64,000 nucleotides of DNA from JABWAJ01 sp038323375 (GCA_038323375.1 JBBQGV010000018.1:1-64000); one strand, 5' to 3'; shown: positions 16,497-25,425, counted from the first letter of the stretch. Translations and numbers: made by a program. Notes: a model not told the origin generated them from the sequence alone.

Positions 16497-18119
16497 TTAC
16501 TTGAACCGCACCAACGCATGCGGCAGTCCGTTGTACTCAAACTGTAGCAAAGTGTCATAGTCGCTGCGACCTTGCAACAGGTTCGTTTCAGCAAGGTAAC
16601 AAACGCCCGGCTCAATGTCGCGTTTGCGCCGCAAAGCCTGACCCCGCATCAGCCCGATGTACACCGTGCTGGTAAAAGAAATGCGGCCTTCGCCGTACAT
16701 ATACAAAGGCGCGTCGCCGCTCAGTTTCAGGATATTGGCGGCCAATTGTTTTTCGCGGAGTGCCCCGCTGTCCTGCGCGCGTTGGGGCAGCACGGTGAGA
16801 TCAAACAGGATCCGGCAAACGAACATGGACAAAATCAGTAGCGGAAGCGACAATGCCGGCTTTCGCCAATAGACGTAAAATATAACACACATGGCCGCCG
16901 TAAAACCGAGCGACAAAGGCAGTCGCCATGAAATGAAAGCCAGATCGGGTACAAAATTAATAGCCAATGGTGCCAGCGTCAGAGCCCCAATAACGACGCC
17001 CACGGCTATGCGCAACCAAAGCTGCATCCACTTTTTAGCATCTTCCATTTGCTGGAAATACACAAATACATAAAGGAGCAGCGGGTAAAGCATGTAGATG
17101 TAACGCAGTCGTGCACCCGGCGACACCCAGTAGGCGGGGATGTTCACCGCAACAGTGAGCAAGGCAAAAACAATAAGGTCGTTTTGGCGCGCCAACTTCC
17201 AAAAATCGCGGCGGATGCAAAATGCCAGGAGCAAACTTCCCGGCAGGAGGTCTTTGAGGGTATCTAAAGGAAAATTAACGAGGTGGCGCAACAATTGTCC
17301 AAAGCTGCGTTCCAGGATGGTCATTTCGCTCGACTGACCCCAGAGTCCGGGAAAATAATTGGACAGCGAATTGTACTGTGCATAAATGTAAAGATAGCCG
17401 CCCAGCAACCCCAGATACAAAACGCCCCCGGCAAGGTGTGCCAAAGAAAACAGGCGCTTCAGGTCGCGCTTCCAGGCTAACCACGCAAAAAGGGTCAGCC
17501 CGAGAAACAACACCGAAGGCGGACCTTTGGTGAGGGTTCCAATGGCACCCAGCGCATAAGTCAGCAGAAACGCAGGCCAATATTGGCGAGTTTGGTAGTA
17601 ATGAAAAAAGGTGGCAAAACTCGCAAAAGTGACCAAAGCATAGAAGAGGTCAATTTCTGCCAGCGTCGAAAAATACATCAAGATGCCGCTTCCAGTGAGG
17701 AATAACAGCGCACTGTAAGCGCCAAAACGCTCGCCAACATAGCGCCGTCCCAACAAAAAAATCAGAAAGGTCAGTAAAATGATAGACAATACGGTGGGCA
17801 AGCGAAATGCAAATTCAGAATAACCACCACAAAGCCAGGAGCTTGCCAGCAGGATCCAATTGAAAACAGGCGGTTTTTTGTAGTAAAAATCCCCCAGTTC
17901 GGTAGGTGCCCATAAATTGCCGTTTTCGGCCATTTCGAGGGCAATCATAATGCGGCGCGGCTCTTCCAAAAACAACGGCTGAACTCCCAACTGCAACAAC
18001 ATGGCTGGCAAAATCAGGCCGATTGAAAGCCAAAGGATTTGTTTTTCCCAACGAAGCAAAGCCTGGGGAACCAATAGGAAAGGCGTGTCATTCATCGCAT
18101 GCTGTTCACTTGGCGGCAT
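16497..18119 (-). CDS. GT39-type (ArnT/PMT-like) membrane glycosyltransferase
   Basis: About 540 residues with about 11-12 membrane spans. Near the N-terminus, PLFLEEPRRIMIALEMAENGNLWAPT resembles the first extracytoplasmic loop of ArnT-like enzymes, with an acidic residue at the DE-motif position, followed by YYKKPPVFNW. These proteins transfer sugars from polyprenyl-phosphate donors to lipid A or other acceptors outside the membrane; substrate here is unknown. The start could be GTG 18122 or ATG 18119; both overlap the S41 protease stop, so translation is coupled. Half repeat element E abuts the stop codon. Confidence 0.85.
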   Translation of the reverse strand: MPPSEQHAMNDTPFLLVPQALLRWEKQILWLSIGLILPAMLLQLGVQPLFLEEPRRIMIALEMAENGNLWAPTELGDFYYKKPPVFNWILLASSWLCGGYSEFAFRLPTVLSIILLTFLIFLLGRRYVGERFGAYSALLFLTGSGILMYFSTLAEIDLFYALVTFASFATFFHYYQTRQYWPAFLLTYALGAIGTLTKGPPSVLFLGLTLFAWLAWKRDLKRLFSLAHLAGGVLYLGLLGGYLYIYAQYNSLSNYFPGLWGQSSEMTILERSFGQLLRHLVNFPLDTLKDLLPGSLLLAFCIRRDFWKLARQNDLIVFALLTVAVNIPAYWVSPGARLRYIYMLYPLLLYVFVYFQQMEDAKKWMQLWLRIAVGVVIGALTLAPLAINFVPDLAFISWRLPLSLGFTAAMCVIFYVYWRKPALSLPLLILSMFVCRILFDLTVLPQRAQDSGALREKQLAANILKLSGDAPLYMYGEGRISFTSTVYIGLMRGQALRRKRDIEPGVCYLAETNLLQGRSDYDTLLQFEYNGLPHALVRFK

Positions 18120-19774
18120 CACTTCTTCACGGCTGCAATGGGATCCGGATTACCCAACAGCTCAACGGCTTTTTTTACAACGTTGTCTGCATCGTTCCAA
18201 ACGGTGTAGAATCCTTCTTCATTGAACAGATGGCGCGAGATCCGGGCTTTGATAAAATGTTTGATCTCTTTTTTGATGGAAGTCCCCTCTTTGGGTTTCT
18301 TTTTCACCCCTTTGGCCTCTGCATACTTGATGAACTCGTTATACATTTCATCGCTGGTGTAGAAGTTGCTCCGAAAAGAAGCCAATTGATAGTCTTTGAA
18401 GCGCTTTTCGTGCTGTTGCATGTAGTTAAATACAAATCCGGAAACATGCTGCCGCAGTTCGAGGTACAGGTCGTTCATCAACGTAGAATCCACCGGGACA
18501 AAAACATCGGGCATGATGCCACCACCGCCGAATACCACATGACCACCACTGGTGTAAAACCGGGTGGAGTCTTTCACCACGTTTTTATCCGCAGAAAAGA
18601 ATTCGCCCGATTCGTAGCGCTTAAGCACATCTTCTTCATAAGCAGCATTGTCTTTGTAGGGTTTTTGGATGGATCGGCCCGAAGGCGTGTAATAGCGCGC
18701 CACAGTCAGTCGCAACGCAGAACCATCGCTGAGGCGGTATTGCTCCTGCACCAACCCCTTGCCAAATGATCGGCGCCCGACGATGAGACCGCGGTCGTGA
18801 TCCTGAATGGCACCTGCAATGATTTCGCTGGCCGACGCCGAGCCTTCGTCAATCAAAACCACCACGTTGTCAATGTCAAAAGACGGACGTCCGGTTGTTT
18901 TGTATTCAGTACGGCTGACCGTGCGACCTTGTGTATATACGAGTAATTTGTCCTTTTCTTTAAAAAACTGCGAAAGCATATTGGTTGCCTGCTGCAAATA
19001 TCCTCCGGGATTGTAGCGCAGATCAAGAATCACGTTTTTCAGACCTTTTGCGGAAAGCGTTTCTAAGCCTTTCATGAATTCTTCGTAGGTGGTGGCGCTG
19101 AAGCGGTTGATTTTGATGTAGCCCGTATTTTTGTTGAGCATATAGGCCACCTCTACACTGTAGACCGGAATTTTGTCGCGTTTTACCTTGAATTTGCGGA
19201 TTTGCTTTTCGCCGTAACGCAGGACGCCAATGCCCACCTCAGAGCCTTTTTCTCCACGGAGCATGTTGATGATGTCTTCCGTTTTGAGGTTTTTCCCCAC
19301 AATGATGGAGTTCTCAATCTGCACAATTTTATCGCCAGCAAGGATGCCGGCAGCTTCTGAAGGGCCGCCAGCCATCGGTGCCACCACGACAATGGTGTCT
19401 TCCAGCATGAGAAATTCGACTCCGATGCCATCGAAATTACCTTCCAACTGGTCATTGACTTCGGCCAATTCTTCCGCAGGGATGTAACTTGAATGCGGAT
19501 CCAGGTCATTCAGAATGGTGTTGATGGCCGCTTCGGTCAGGGAACGCCGGTCTGTACTGTCCACATACTTCGCCTCCACGTACCGGATCAGCTCTTCTAT
19601 GGTTCCCTGTTTCCATGCCTGCGCATCGTATTCATCGGCACGATCAATATATACTGCTGGCACGAACTGTTGCAGGCGACCTCCAATGAGGATTCCCAGA
19701 ACCAGCACAATGGCCAGCGCGAGGGGCATCCAGATTTTTGAAGATTCCAGCGGGCGACGTTGAGGATTGTCCAT
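18119..19774 (-). CDS. S41 family C-terminal processing peptidase
   Basis: A 551-residue periplasmic protease anchored by one N-terminal membrane segment (about 15-32). A PDZ domain spans about 108-195 (NFDGIGVEF, AAGILAGDKIVQIE). The catalytic core has DLRYNPGGYL (251-260), the serine in GSASASEIIAGAIQ (from 311) and the general-base lysine in GRRSFGKGLVQ (Lys339). The C-terminal 130 residues, rich in Lys and Glu, are typical of Bacteroidota members. It is expected to clip the C-termini of envelope proteins. The gene is first in a unit with the GT39 gene and lies downstream of repeat element B. Confidence 0.95.
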   Translation of the reverse strand: MDNPQRRPLESSKIWMPLALAIVLVLGILIGGRLQQFVPAVYIDRADEYDAQAWKQGTIEELIRYVEAKYVDSTDRRSLTEAAINTILNDLDPHSSYIPAEELAEVNDQLEGNFDGIGVEFLMLEDTIVVVAPMAGGPSEAAGILAGDKIVQIENSIIVGKNLKTEDIINMLRGEKGSEVGIGVLRYGEKQIRKFKVKRDKIPVYSVEVAYMLNKNTGYIKINRFSATTYEEFMKGLETLSAKGLKNVILDLRYNPGGYLQQATNMLSQFFKEKDKLLVYTQGRTVSRTEYKTTGRPSFDIDNVVVLIDEGSASASEIIAGAIQDHDRGLIVGRRSFGKGLVQEQYRLSDGSALRLTVARYYTPSGRSIQKPYKDNAAYEEDVLKRYESGEFFSADKNVVKDSTRFYTSGGHVVFGGGGIMPDVFVPVDSTLMNDLYLELRQHVSGFVFNYMQQHEKRFKDYQLASFRSNFYTSDEMYNEFIKYAEAKGVKKKPKEGTSIKKEIKHFIKARISRHLFNEEGFYTVWNDADNVVKKAVELLGNPDPIAAVKK

Positions 19775-19805
19775 TACTTTTTTTCAAGTGTGGTTAAAGA
19801 CTAAA

Positions 19806-19952
19806 TAGTGTCTGTCTTTATAGTCCGATAGCTGCGTTACACTCGGCTCCAAAAACGGTCAATTACGCAAGTAAACTCCCGTTTTTGGGGCCTTCGCGTG
19901 CCTTGCTCTCGAACTCTAAAGAGTAGACACCGGACTAAATGGATAGACACTA
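19806..19952 (+). repeat. Dispersed hairpin element, copy B
   Basis: This is the clearest copy. It starts TAGTGTCTGTCTTTATAG and ends GGACTAAATGG then ATAGACACTA, giving roughly 21-nt imperfect terminal inverted repeats. Inside, CCAAAAACGG (19849-19858) pairs with CCGTTTTTGG (19879-19888), enclosing TTAC-GCAA-GTAA with a GNRA-type tetraloop. The conserved CTTGCTCTCGAACTCTAAAG box follows. It lies between the divergent S41 and Lrp genes. Confidence 0.8.
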
Positions 19953-20116
19953 AATACAAAATTAAGCGATTAATGTTGAAACCGGCGTTTTCGGGAGGAC
20001 ATTGATGGCCAAACCCCATTTGAAGTCAGCCGAAACGCAAGGGTATGGTTAGTTAGTTTTTATAAAAAATTAAACAAAAAGCCAGATTTTTTATCCATCC
20101 CCTAAAATGTGAAGCG

Positions 20117-20124
20117 TATATTTG
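20117..20124 (+). promoter_or_regulatory. Minus-7 element of the Lrp-type gene
   Basis: TATATTTG is a perfect TAnnTTTG box located 22 nt before the start codon, implying a leader of only about 15 nt. A matching TTG box at minus 33 is not evident. Confidence 0.5.
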
Positions 20125-20146
20125 CAAAAACTGCCAATTTTTCAAG

Positions 20147-20635
20147 ATGAGTAAAATCAAAAATGTGGATAAACTGGATCGAAAAATCTTATCTATCTTA
20201 ATGTTAAACGCCAAACAGGCCTACACAGACATAGCCCAGCAATTATTTGTTTCGGGAGGAACGATACACGTTCGGATGAAGAAGCTCGAAGATGCCGGGA
20301 TCGTAACGGGCTATAGCCTAAGCGTGGATCAGGTAAAATTGGGCTACGACATCTGCGCTTTTTTGGGCATCTACTTAGATAAGAGTTCGCTCTACGATGA
20401 TGTAGCGCGGGAATTGGAGGCCATCCCCGAAATTGTAGACGCCCATTATACGACTGGCCTATACAACATTTTTGCAAAAATAGTTTGCCGCGACACCAAC
20501 CACCTCCGCCAGGTTTTGCATGATAAAATCCAGAAAATCAACGGTATTCAACGCACAGAAACGTTCATTTCTCTTCAGCAGAGCATTAACCGGCCGCTGC
20601 ATATTGTGGAAGATGGGGAGGAGGAGCCGCTTTAG
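20147..20635 (+). CDS. Lrp/AsnC family transcriptional regulator
   Basis: A 162-residue DNA-binding regulator. An N-terminal winged helix-turn-helix (about 8-60, KLDRKILSILMLNAKQAYTDIAQQLFVSGGTIHVRMKKLEDAGIV) is followed by a RAM/ligand-binding ferredoxin-like domain (about 72-150). Length and order are canonical. Family members sense amino acids or similar metabolites and act as octamers; the effector and target are unknown here, and no metabolic gene is adjacent. A clean minus-7 box lies just upstream. Confidence 0.92.
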   Translation: MSKIKNVDKLDRKILSILMLNAKQAYTDIAQQLFVSGGTIHVRMKKLEDAGIVTGYSLSVDQVKLGYDICAFLGIYLDKSSLYDDVARELEAIPEIVDAHYTTGLYNIFAKIVCRDTNHLRQVLHDKIQKINGIQRTETFISLQQSINRPLHIVEDGEEEPL

Positions 20636-20721
20636 AGGTTGTTAGACAAATGGCAGCCCGGTAGGCATTTAAGCGGGGTACAAGCTCGTTTTTTCCGCCA
20701 CGTTGCCCCGTCGCAACAAGT

Positions 20722-21017
20722 CTATTGATAAATGTCTCGTTTCGGGTCTTTACGACTATCGAACAGGAAGGCAATAAACGATCGTTTGGAAGTGCTTTTA
20801 TAGTAGAGGCGGTAACGATTTTAACTACAATAAACCGAATATTGCGTCCTTTTTTTGAGGGACGCTCAATGGAAGGGTACTTGCACAATAGATCAGTAAT
20901 GGATACAAAATCAGATAGCCATTGTTAGGCACGTTCTTCTGAATAAGTTACCTCAAGATAGTCGTATATTTTTTGAAGTTCATCAAAAGCTTTCCTTAGC
21001 CAAACAATCTCTACCAT
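20722..21017 (-). pseudogene. Broken RelE/ParE-type toxin gene
   Basis: Starting at ATG 21017, the frame reads MVEIVWLRKAFDELQKIYDY and on to SEERA, a typical ParE/RelE N-terminus, then hits TAA at 20925-20927 after 30 residues. Past that stop the same frame continues toxin-like (QWLSDF to KYPSIERPSKKGRNIRFIVV). A one-base loss in the T4 run at 20819-20822 (A4 on the coding strand) then shifts the frame. The next frame gives NRYRLYYKSTSKRSF and FDSRKDPKRDIYQ, the expected C-terminal strands, ending at TAG 20722-20724. Repaired, it would be about 98 residues, the family length. It follows the antitoxin gene by 6 nt. Confidence 0.75.
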
Positions 21018-21023
21018 AGTATC

Positions 21024-21260
21024 TTATTTCTTCAGCATACGTAAAATTTCTTCATGCTGTACCCATTGATTAGGATCATCTAGATCCCGTATCGCATTAT
21101 CCAGAGCAATTTCATCTTCAGAGGTAAGGAGCTCTCCTTGTTGTGACGCACTAACAAGATCAGAAAGCAAGTCATACACACCCTTTAGCATCTCATCGTC
21201 GTGGATGTTGTAAACCATTTCCAGAATTCCACCTTTTAATTCCAATCCACTTATCAGCAT
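21024..21260 (-). CDS. Type II antitoxin-like protein (partner of broken ParE toxin)
   Basis: A 78-residue acidic protein. The pattern ELKGGILEMVYNIHDDEMLKGVYDLL, then an acidic middle and a C-terminal W(V/I)xHEE motif, matches a small antitoxin type common in Bacteroidota that precedes RelE/ParE toxins. The frame is intact. Only 6 nt separate it from the toxin pseudogene at 20722-21017. With the toxin dead it may be a relic, or it may still protect against related toxins elsewhere in the genome. DNA-binding ability cannot be judged from sequence alone. Confidence 0.7.
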   Translation of the reverse strand: MLISGLELKGGILEMVYNIHDDEMLKGVYDLLSDLVSASQQGELLTSEDEIALDNAIRDLDDPNQWVQHEEILRMLKK

Positions 21261-21368
21261 TTTTTTTCAAAAATAAGAGAATTTTAACTGCTATGAAAGT
21301 TGTGCATCGCAAAATATTCCATGACGGCTTTGAAAGAAGCTTTAAAAGGTGACACTTCCCCTAAAAAC

Positions 21369-21408
21369 AAAGCCGGAAAATCAACACTTTGTTGATTTTC
21401 CGGCTTTT
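21369..21408 (-). terminator. Strong intrinsic terminator of rpoD
   Basis: An 18-bp perfect stem (AAAGCCGGAAAATCAACA at 21369-21386 with its complement at 21390-21407) and a 3-nt loop. An A/T tract flanks it on both sides. It lies 21 nt past the rpoD stop. Confidence 0.85.
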
Positions 21409-21428
21409 GTTTATTTATCCACTTGAAA

Positions 21429-22298
21429 TCAAGCGCCCAGATAGTTTTTCAGCAGCTTGCTGCGGTTGGCCGATCTGAGTTTGTTGATGGCTTTGTCTTT
21501 AATCTGGCGAACGCGCTCGCGGGTCAGCCCGAATTTGTCGCCAATGTCTTCGAGCGACATCGGGTGTTCAACGCCAATGCCGAAATACAGCTTGATGACG
21601 TCGCACTGACGGTCGGTGAGCGTGCTGAGGGAGCGTTCGATTTCCCGGCGCAGCGATTCGTTGTACTCCAGCGACTGGTCGGTATTCGGCGTGCCAATAT
21701 TTTCAAGCACATCGAGCAGCGAGTTGTCTTCACCTTCTACGAAGGGCGCATCCATAGATACGTGGCGTGCAGCGACCCCCAGCGTCGTTTCGACTTCTTC
21801 ACTTGGAATTTCGAGCAATTCGGCCAATTCTTCTGGCGAAGGCTCGCGTTCGAATTCCTGTTCAAGTTCAGAAAAAGCTTTATTGATCTTGTTGAGCGAG
21901 CCAACTTTGTTCAGCGGAAGCCGCACAATTCTGGATTGCTCGGCCAATGCTTGAAGAATAGACTGGCGAATCCACCACACTGCATAAGAAATGAACTTGA
22001 ATCCACGGGTTTCGTCAAAGCGCTGGGCGGCTTTGATCAGACCAAGATTGCCTTCATTAATTAAATCGCTGAGGGACAAACCCTGGTTTTGATATTGTTT
22101 GGCGACAGATACAACAAACCTGAGGTTAGCTTTCGTCAATTTTTCAAGTGCTGCCTGATCACCCTGCTTTATCCTCTTGGCCAACTCCACTTCCTCTTCC
22201 GGGGTAAGTAAGTCCACTTTGCCAATCTCCTGAAGGTATTTTTCAAGGGACTGGCTTTCCCGGTTCGTAATGGATTTTGTAATTTTGAGCTGTCTCAT
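21429..22298 (-). CDS. rpoD: Primary sigma factor RpoD/SigA
   Basis: A 289-residue group 1 sigma-70 factor that recruits RNA polymerase to the TTG/TAnnTTTG promoters seen in this window. Region 1.2 (LEKYLQEIGKVDLLTPEEEVELAKRI), region 2 (NLRFVVSVAKQYQNQGLSLSDLINEGNLGLIKAAQRFD, FISYAVWWIRQSI), region 3 and region 4.2 (LEDIGDKFGLTRERVRQIKDKAINKLR) are all present. Region 1.1 is absent, as usual for Bacteroidota. It has a strong upstream promoter and a strong terminator, and is monocistronic with a leader of roughly 175 nt. Confidence 0.97.
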   Translation of the reverse strand: MRQLKITKSITNRESQSLEKYLQEIGKVDLLTPEEEVELAKRIKQGDQAALEKLTKANLRFVVSVAKQYQNQGLSLSDLINEGNLGLIKAAQRFDETRGFKFISYAVWWIRQSILQALAEQSRIVRLPLNKVGSLNKINKAFSELEQEFEREPSPEELAELLEIPSEEVETTLGVAARHVSMDAPFVEGEDNSLLDVLENIGTPNTDQSLEYNESLRREIERSLSTLTDRQCDVIKLYFGIGVEHPMSLEDIGDKFGLTRERVRQIKDKAINKLRSANRSKLLKNYLGA

Positions 22299-22838
22299 TT
22301 ACCCGTGTATTTTTTTAGTTTGTAGTAAGTTAAAACGCCTCCCGCGGCTACTTAGTTGACCTAATAGCCGGCCTATTGGTGAAATGAATGAATAAGTTGG
22401 CTTAATAACAGGCGGATTTGCCGTAAGAAGCAAAAAGTCATGCTGATGAAGTTTCTGAAGTCTTTGTGCATACAGACCGCAAAGTTACGCCAAATAGGGC
22501 TTTGTGTCAAGTGAACACGAGCATTTATTCTTCAACAGGCGGCAGGCGGCGAACTTCCCACCTTATTAAAAATTGTGCCTTGCGGCTGACCGCTAAAAGA
22601 TTGTTGGTAATCAGGGGGATAGCACTTATATTTTCGCTCAAGAACAGAAAAATTTGCAAAAGTCATTTTTTTTATCTTTTATTGCGTGAAAGCAGGGGAC
22701 TTTCACGAAAAGGGCTGAATTTTTGCCTATCCTGCATCGCAATTCCGTTACTTCTCACTCGTATACATCGTACAGGGAGCTAATCGAAAAATTCAACAGC
22801 TACGGTCTATACCGTATAAAACCAATTAAAATTCCAGT
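22299..22838. other. Divergent intergenic region, rpoD / START-like gene
   Basis: About 540 nt. It contains the rpoD leader (22299 to about 22475) with a GC-rich AATAGCCGGCCTATT palindrome (22361-22375), and the rpoD promoter. On the START side there is an 8-bp inverted repeat, CGTGAAAG with CTTTCACG (22685-22707). No protein-like frame is supported. Confidence 0.45.
22480..22510 (-). promoter_or_regulatory. rpoD promoter
   Basis: On the minus strand TTG (22510-22508), a 20-nt spacer and TAACTTTG (22487-22480) match the Bacteroidota consensus perfectly. Transcription would start near 22474, leaving an untranslated leader of about 175 nt before the rpoD ATG. Confidence 0.65.
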
Positions 22839-23216
22839 ATGGAGCGTGTCAAATTCAAGATAGAGTTTATTTTCAAAGCATCGCCGAACATTTTGTATCA
22901 GTTTTTGACGACGCCTTCCTGCCTGATCCGGTGGTTTTGCGACAAGGCAGACATCCAGGGCGACTTCTACACCTTTTGGTGGGGAAATTCAGAGGAAGTG
23001 GCGGTAGTCATTGATGACATAGAAGAAGAGCGGTTGCGGCTCAGGTGGGTGGAAGCGGAAGAAGGAGAATATCTGGAATTTGCAATTTCCACCTCTCCGA
23101 TTACCGGAGAAACCATCATGTACGTTACAGATTTTTGTGACGAAGACGAGGTGGAGGATCAAAAGAAGCTGTGGGTGATTCAGATCCAGCAACTTCAAAA
23201 AGAATGTGGTGGGTGA
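22839..23216 (+). CDS. START-like/SRPBCC domain protein
   Basis: A 125-residue single-domain protein of the helix-grip (SRPBCC, START-like) fold. ASPNILYQFLTTPSCLIRWFCDKADI, a tryptophan-rich strand (FYTFWWGNSEEVAVV) and a long C-terminal helix fit the small family common in Bacteroidota. Such proteins bind hydrophobic ligands or act as Aha1-type partners, but no ligand is known for this group. It is monocistronic and ends at a bidirectional terminator shared with the MFS gene. Confidence 0.85.
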   Translation: MERVKFKIEFIFKASPNILYQFLTTPSCLIRWFCDKADIQGDFYTFWWGNSEEVAVVIDDIEEERLRLRWVEAEEGEYLEFAISTSPITGETIMYVTDFCDEDEVEDQKKLWVIQIQQLQKECGG

Positions 23217-23320
23217 TTATTTAGCAAATTCTTAACGTTGTTCAGCGTAACATCCCATACAGAAGTTCGTTAAATAGCATAAGTTGGCTTAAGTTTCATA
23301 AACTAGTGAGTGTTAAGCAG

Positions 23321-23359
23321 CAACTTCCCCGTCCTTTTTCGGGGAAGTTGTTTTTTTTT
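23321..23359. terminator. Bidirectional terminator, START-like gene / MFS gene
   Basis: An 11-bp perfect stem (CAACTTCCCCG at 23321-23331 with CGGGGAAGTTG at 23340-23350) with a T-rich loop, followed by nine T on the plus strand. It lies between two convergent genes, and its T run overlaps the MFS stop codon region. Confidence 0.85.
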
Positions 23360-24527
23360 ATAGCGACACGTGGAACCTGCGAATGGCCAACAAAGTCAGC
23401 AGCCCGCCAATGGCAACCATCGCCATAATAAAGACCAGTCCCATGCCCAATCCCCAACTTTCGCCCAGCCAGCCGATTATCGGCCTGCAAAGCATCAGCC
23501 CTGTCAAACCTGCCGTTAGAACGGTTGCGATGCCCGCACTCGGATGAATGCCTTCAATTTTGGCGGAAGCCGCAAAAATGACCGGCACTAAGTTGGCTAT
23601 CCCCAGTCCTGCAATGGCAAATCCAATAATTCCGGCAGCCACAGAAGGCACCAGAACGGGCAACAAGAGCCCGGCGATGGTAATAGCGACGCCCCAAATC
23701 ATCAACTTCCGAACTCCCAGCATCACCCTGAGATAATTACAGCTAAACCGTCCCGCCGTCATGGCAAAGGCAAAACAGGCGTAGCCTAAGCTGGAGATGG
23801 AAGCGCTGGCGCCCAATTCATTTTTGAGATAAACCGCCGTCCAGTCGGCAATGGCACCTTCGCTCATGATGAAACAAAAAGCCAGCACCGCCAGCATCAG
23901 TAGCTCCGCAGAGCGCAACGAAAAACGTGCAACCTCGCGCTTTACCTGCGGCAACTGGTTTAAAACCGGATGGATCAACGTGTAGCCAAGTGCCATAAGC
24001 GCGCCCAACACAGAAAGGTGCAGGGCAACAGAAATGCCCAGTGCGCCAGCAGCGCTGGAGAGGAGTGCCCCAAAGATCAGGCCCAAACTATACATGGCGT
24101 GGCAATAAGGCATGATGTTCACCTGTTCCGAACGCTCTACAGCCGCCGCCGCCGCATTCATGGCGACATTCATAAACCCGTTGCCTACGCCGACAGCAAA
24201 AAGCGCCACTAAAAGCGACCACTCATCCCACGCAAACGCCGGGAGGGCAATACAGAAACAAAAAAGCAGGGTACTGCTGGTAAGGGAAACGCCTGTGCGC
24301 AACTTTGAAGTCAGCCACCCGGAAGTGATGGTCATCGAAAGCGCGCCGAGGGAGAGCCCGAGAAGGGAAAATCCCAACTGGCTTTTGCTCAATCCAAGGT
24401 TGGACTGTACTTCCGGAATCCGGGCAATCCAGCCGCTAAAAAGAATACTCAGGATCATAAATACAAACCCCACAGCCGTAGCCGGGTTTTGCAATCGAGA
24501 TAAATTCAAGGTCTTAATCATATTCAA
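23358..24527 (-). CDS. MFS transporter
   Basis: A 389-residue carrier with 12 predicted membrane helices. The first half shows FSGWIARIPEVQSNLGLSKSQLGFSLLGLSLGALSMTITSGWL, resembling YbjJ/FucP-type members of the major facilitator superfamily. The central loop is short (about 195-210). Substrate cannot be told from sequence. It lies 79 nt downstream of pyrF on the same strand and may be co-transcribed, but no functional link is obvious. Confidence 0.9.
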   Translation of the reverse strand: MNMIKTLNLSRLQNPATAVGFVFMILSILFSGWIARIPEVQSNLGLSKSQLGFSLLGLSLGALSMTITSGWLTSKLRTGVSLTSSTLLFCFCIALPAFAWDEWSLLVALFAVGVGNGFMNVAMNAAAAAVERSEQVNIMPYCHAMYSLGLIFGALLSSAAGALGISVALHLSVLGALMALGYTLIHPVLNQLPQVKREVARFSLRSAELLMLAVLAFCFIMSEGAIADWTAVYLKNELGASASISSLGYACFAFAMTAGRFSCNYLRVMLGVRKLMIWGVAITIAGLLLPVLVPSVAAGIIGFAIAGLGIANLVPVIFAASAKIEGIHPSAGIATVLTAGLTGLMLCRPIIGWLGESWGLGMGLVFIMAMVAIGGLLTLLAIRRFHVSL

Positions 24528-24606
24528 TCGGATAATTTTGAAGCCACAAAGTTAGACCGGTTTTAAACGGTAGTCTGCTTCTGGGTTATCCGATTGTGGT
24601 GTTGTT

Positions 24607-25425
24607 TTAACGCGGTTGTACAGCTAACAGGCCAGCCATCTCTGTTTGCACCAATTTTGCCGAGGCCGCAGCGACTTCCGCAAAATTTTCCCCGCTGCCT
24701 GCATAGATAATAGCGCGGGAGGAGTTGACCAACAAGCCGCAGCGCTCATTCATGCCGTGTTTGCTGATTTTTTGCAAATCTCCGCCCTGCTCCCCTACCC
24801 CGGGCACCAAAAGAAAATGATCCGGAACAACCGCCCTGACCTGGTCAAACTGTTCGGGGTGGGTAGCACCTATCACAAACATCAGGTTTTCAGGCGTGCC
24901 CCAGTCCTGGGCTTTACGCAATACTTTTTCAAACAGGGGTCGCCCGTCTTCCTGCGGGGTCATTTGAAAATCGGCACTCCCTTTATTGGACGTCAGCGCC
25001 AGCAAAATAACCCATTTGTTTTCAAACCCGAGAAAAGGCAGCACCGAATCTTCCCCCATGTAAGGTGCCACCGTCACCGCGTCGAAATTCATGGTTTCAA
25101 AAAAGGCTTTGGCGTACATTTTAGACGTATTGCCAATGTCGCCGCGCTTGGCGTCAGCGATGGCAAAATGGGTGTCGGGCAGGTAGTCCAGCGTTTTTTC
25201 CAGCGCCTCCCAGCCTTTTTTGCCCAGCGTTTCGTAAAATGCGGTATTCAGCTTATAGGCGACGCAAAAATCGCGGGTGGCGTCAATGATTTGCCGGTTG
25301 AACTCGAAAATCGGTTCGGGATGATCCAACAGGTGCTTCGGGAGTTTCGATACATCGGTGTCCAAGCCGACGCAAAGAAAGGATTGTTTTTGGAGGATGT
25401 GGTGGTGAAGTTGAAGACGAGTCAT
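24607..25425 (-). CDS. pyrF: Orotidine-5'-phosphate decarboxylase (type 2)
   Basis: Decarboxylates OMP to UMP, the last step of de novo pyrimidine synthesis. The 272-residue length and FLCVGLDTDVSKLPKHL start mark the longer type 2 subfamily. The catalytic Asp-Lys-Asp array is in DAKRGDIGNTS (91-101, Lys93). The phosphate-binding end includes LLVPGVGEQGGDLQ and LLVNSSRAIIYA. No other pyrimidine gene is adjacent. Confidence 0.96.
   Translation of the reverse strand: MTRLQLHHHILQKQSFLCVGLDTDVSKLPKHLLDHPEPIFEFNRQIIDATRDFCVAYKLNTAFYETLGKKGWEALEKTLDYLPDTHFAIADAKRGDIGNTSKMYAKAFFETMNFDAVTVAPYMGEDSVLPFLGFENKWVILLALTSNKGSADFQMTPQEDGRPLFEKVLRKAQDWGTPENLMFVIGATHPEQFDQVRAVVPDHFLLVPGVGEQGGDLQKISKHGMNERCGLLVNSSRAIIYAGSGENFAEVAAASAKLVQTEMAGLLAVQPR

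Larger units (their letters stand above)
19775..20146. other. Divergent intergenic region, S41 gene / Lrp gene
   Basis: About 370 nt. The left half is repeat element B (19806-19952). The right part is A/T-rich and carries the Lrp promoter box (20117-20124). No gene is visible; the short minus-strand frame at 19837-20019 falls largely inside the repeat. Confidence 0.5.

Noticed and set aside
20586..20888. 100-residue minus-strand frame as its own gene
   Set aside because: Its first part is the middle of the broken ParE toxin; the rest is out of frame and antisense to the Lrp gene end.
22685..22707. CGTGAAAG...CTTTCACG as a parS site
   Set aside because: The halves face the wrong way and are split by 7 nt; the parS consensus is a continuous TGTTTCACGTGAAACA-type palindrome.
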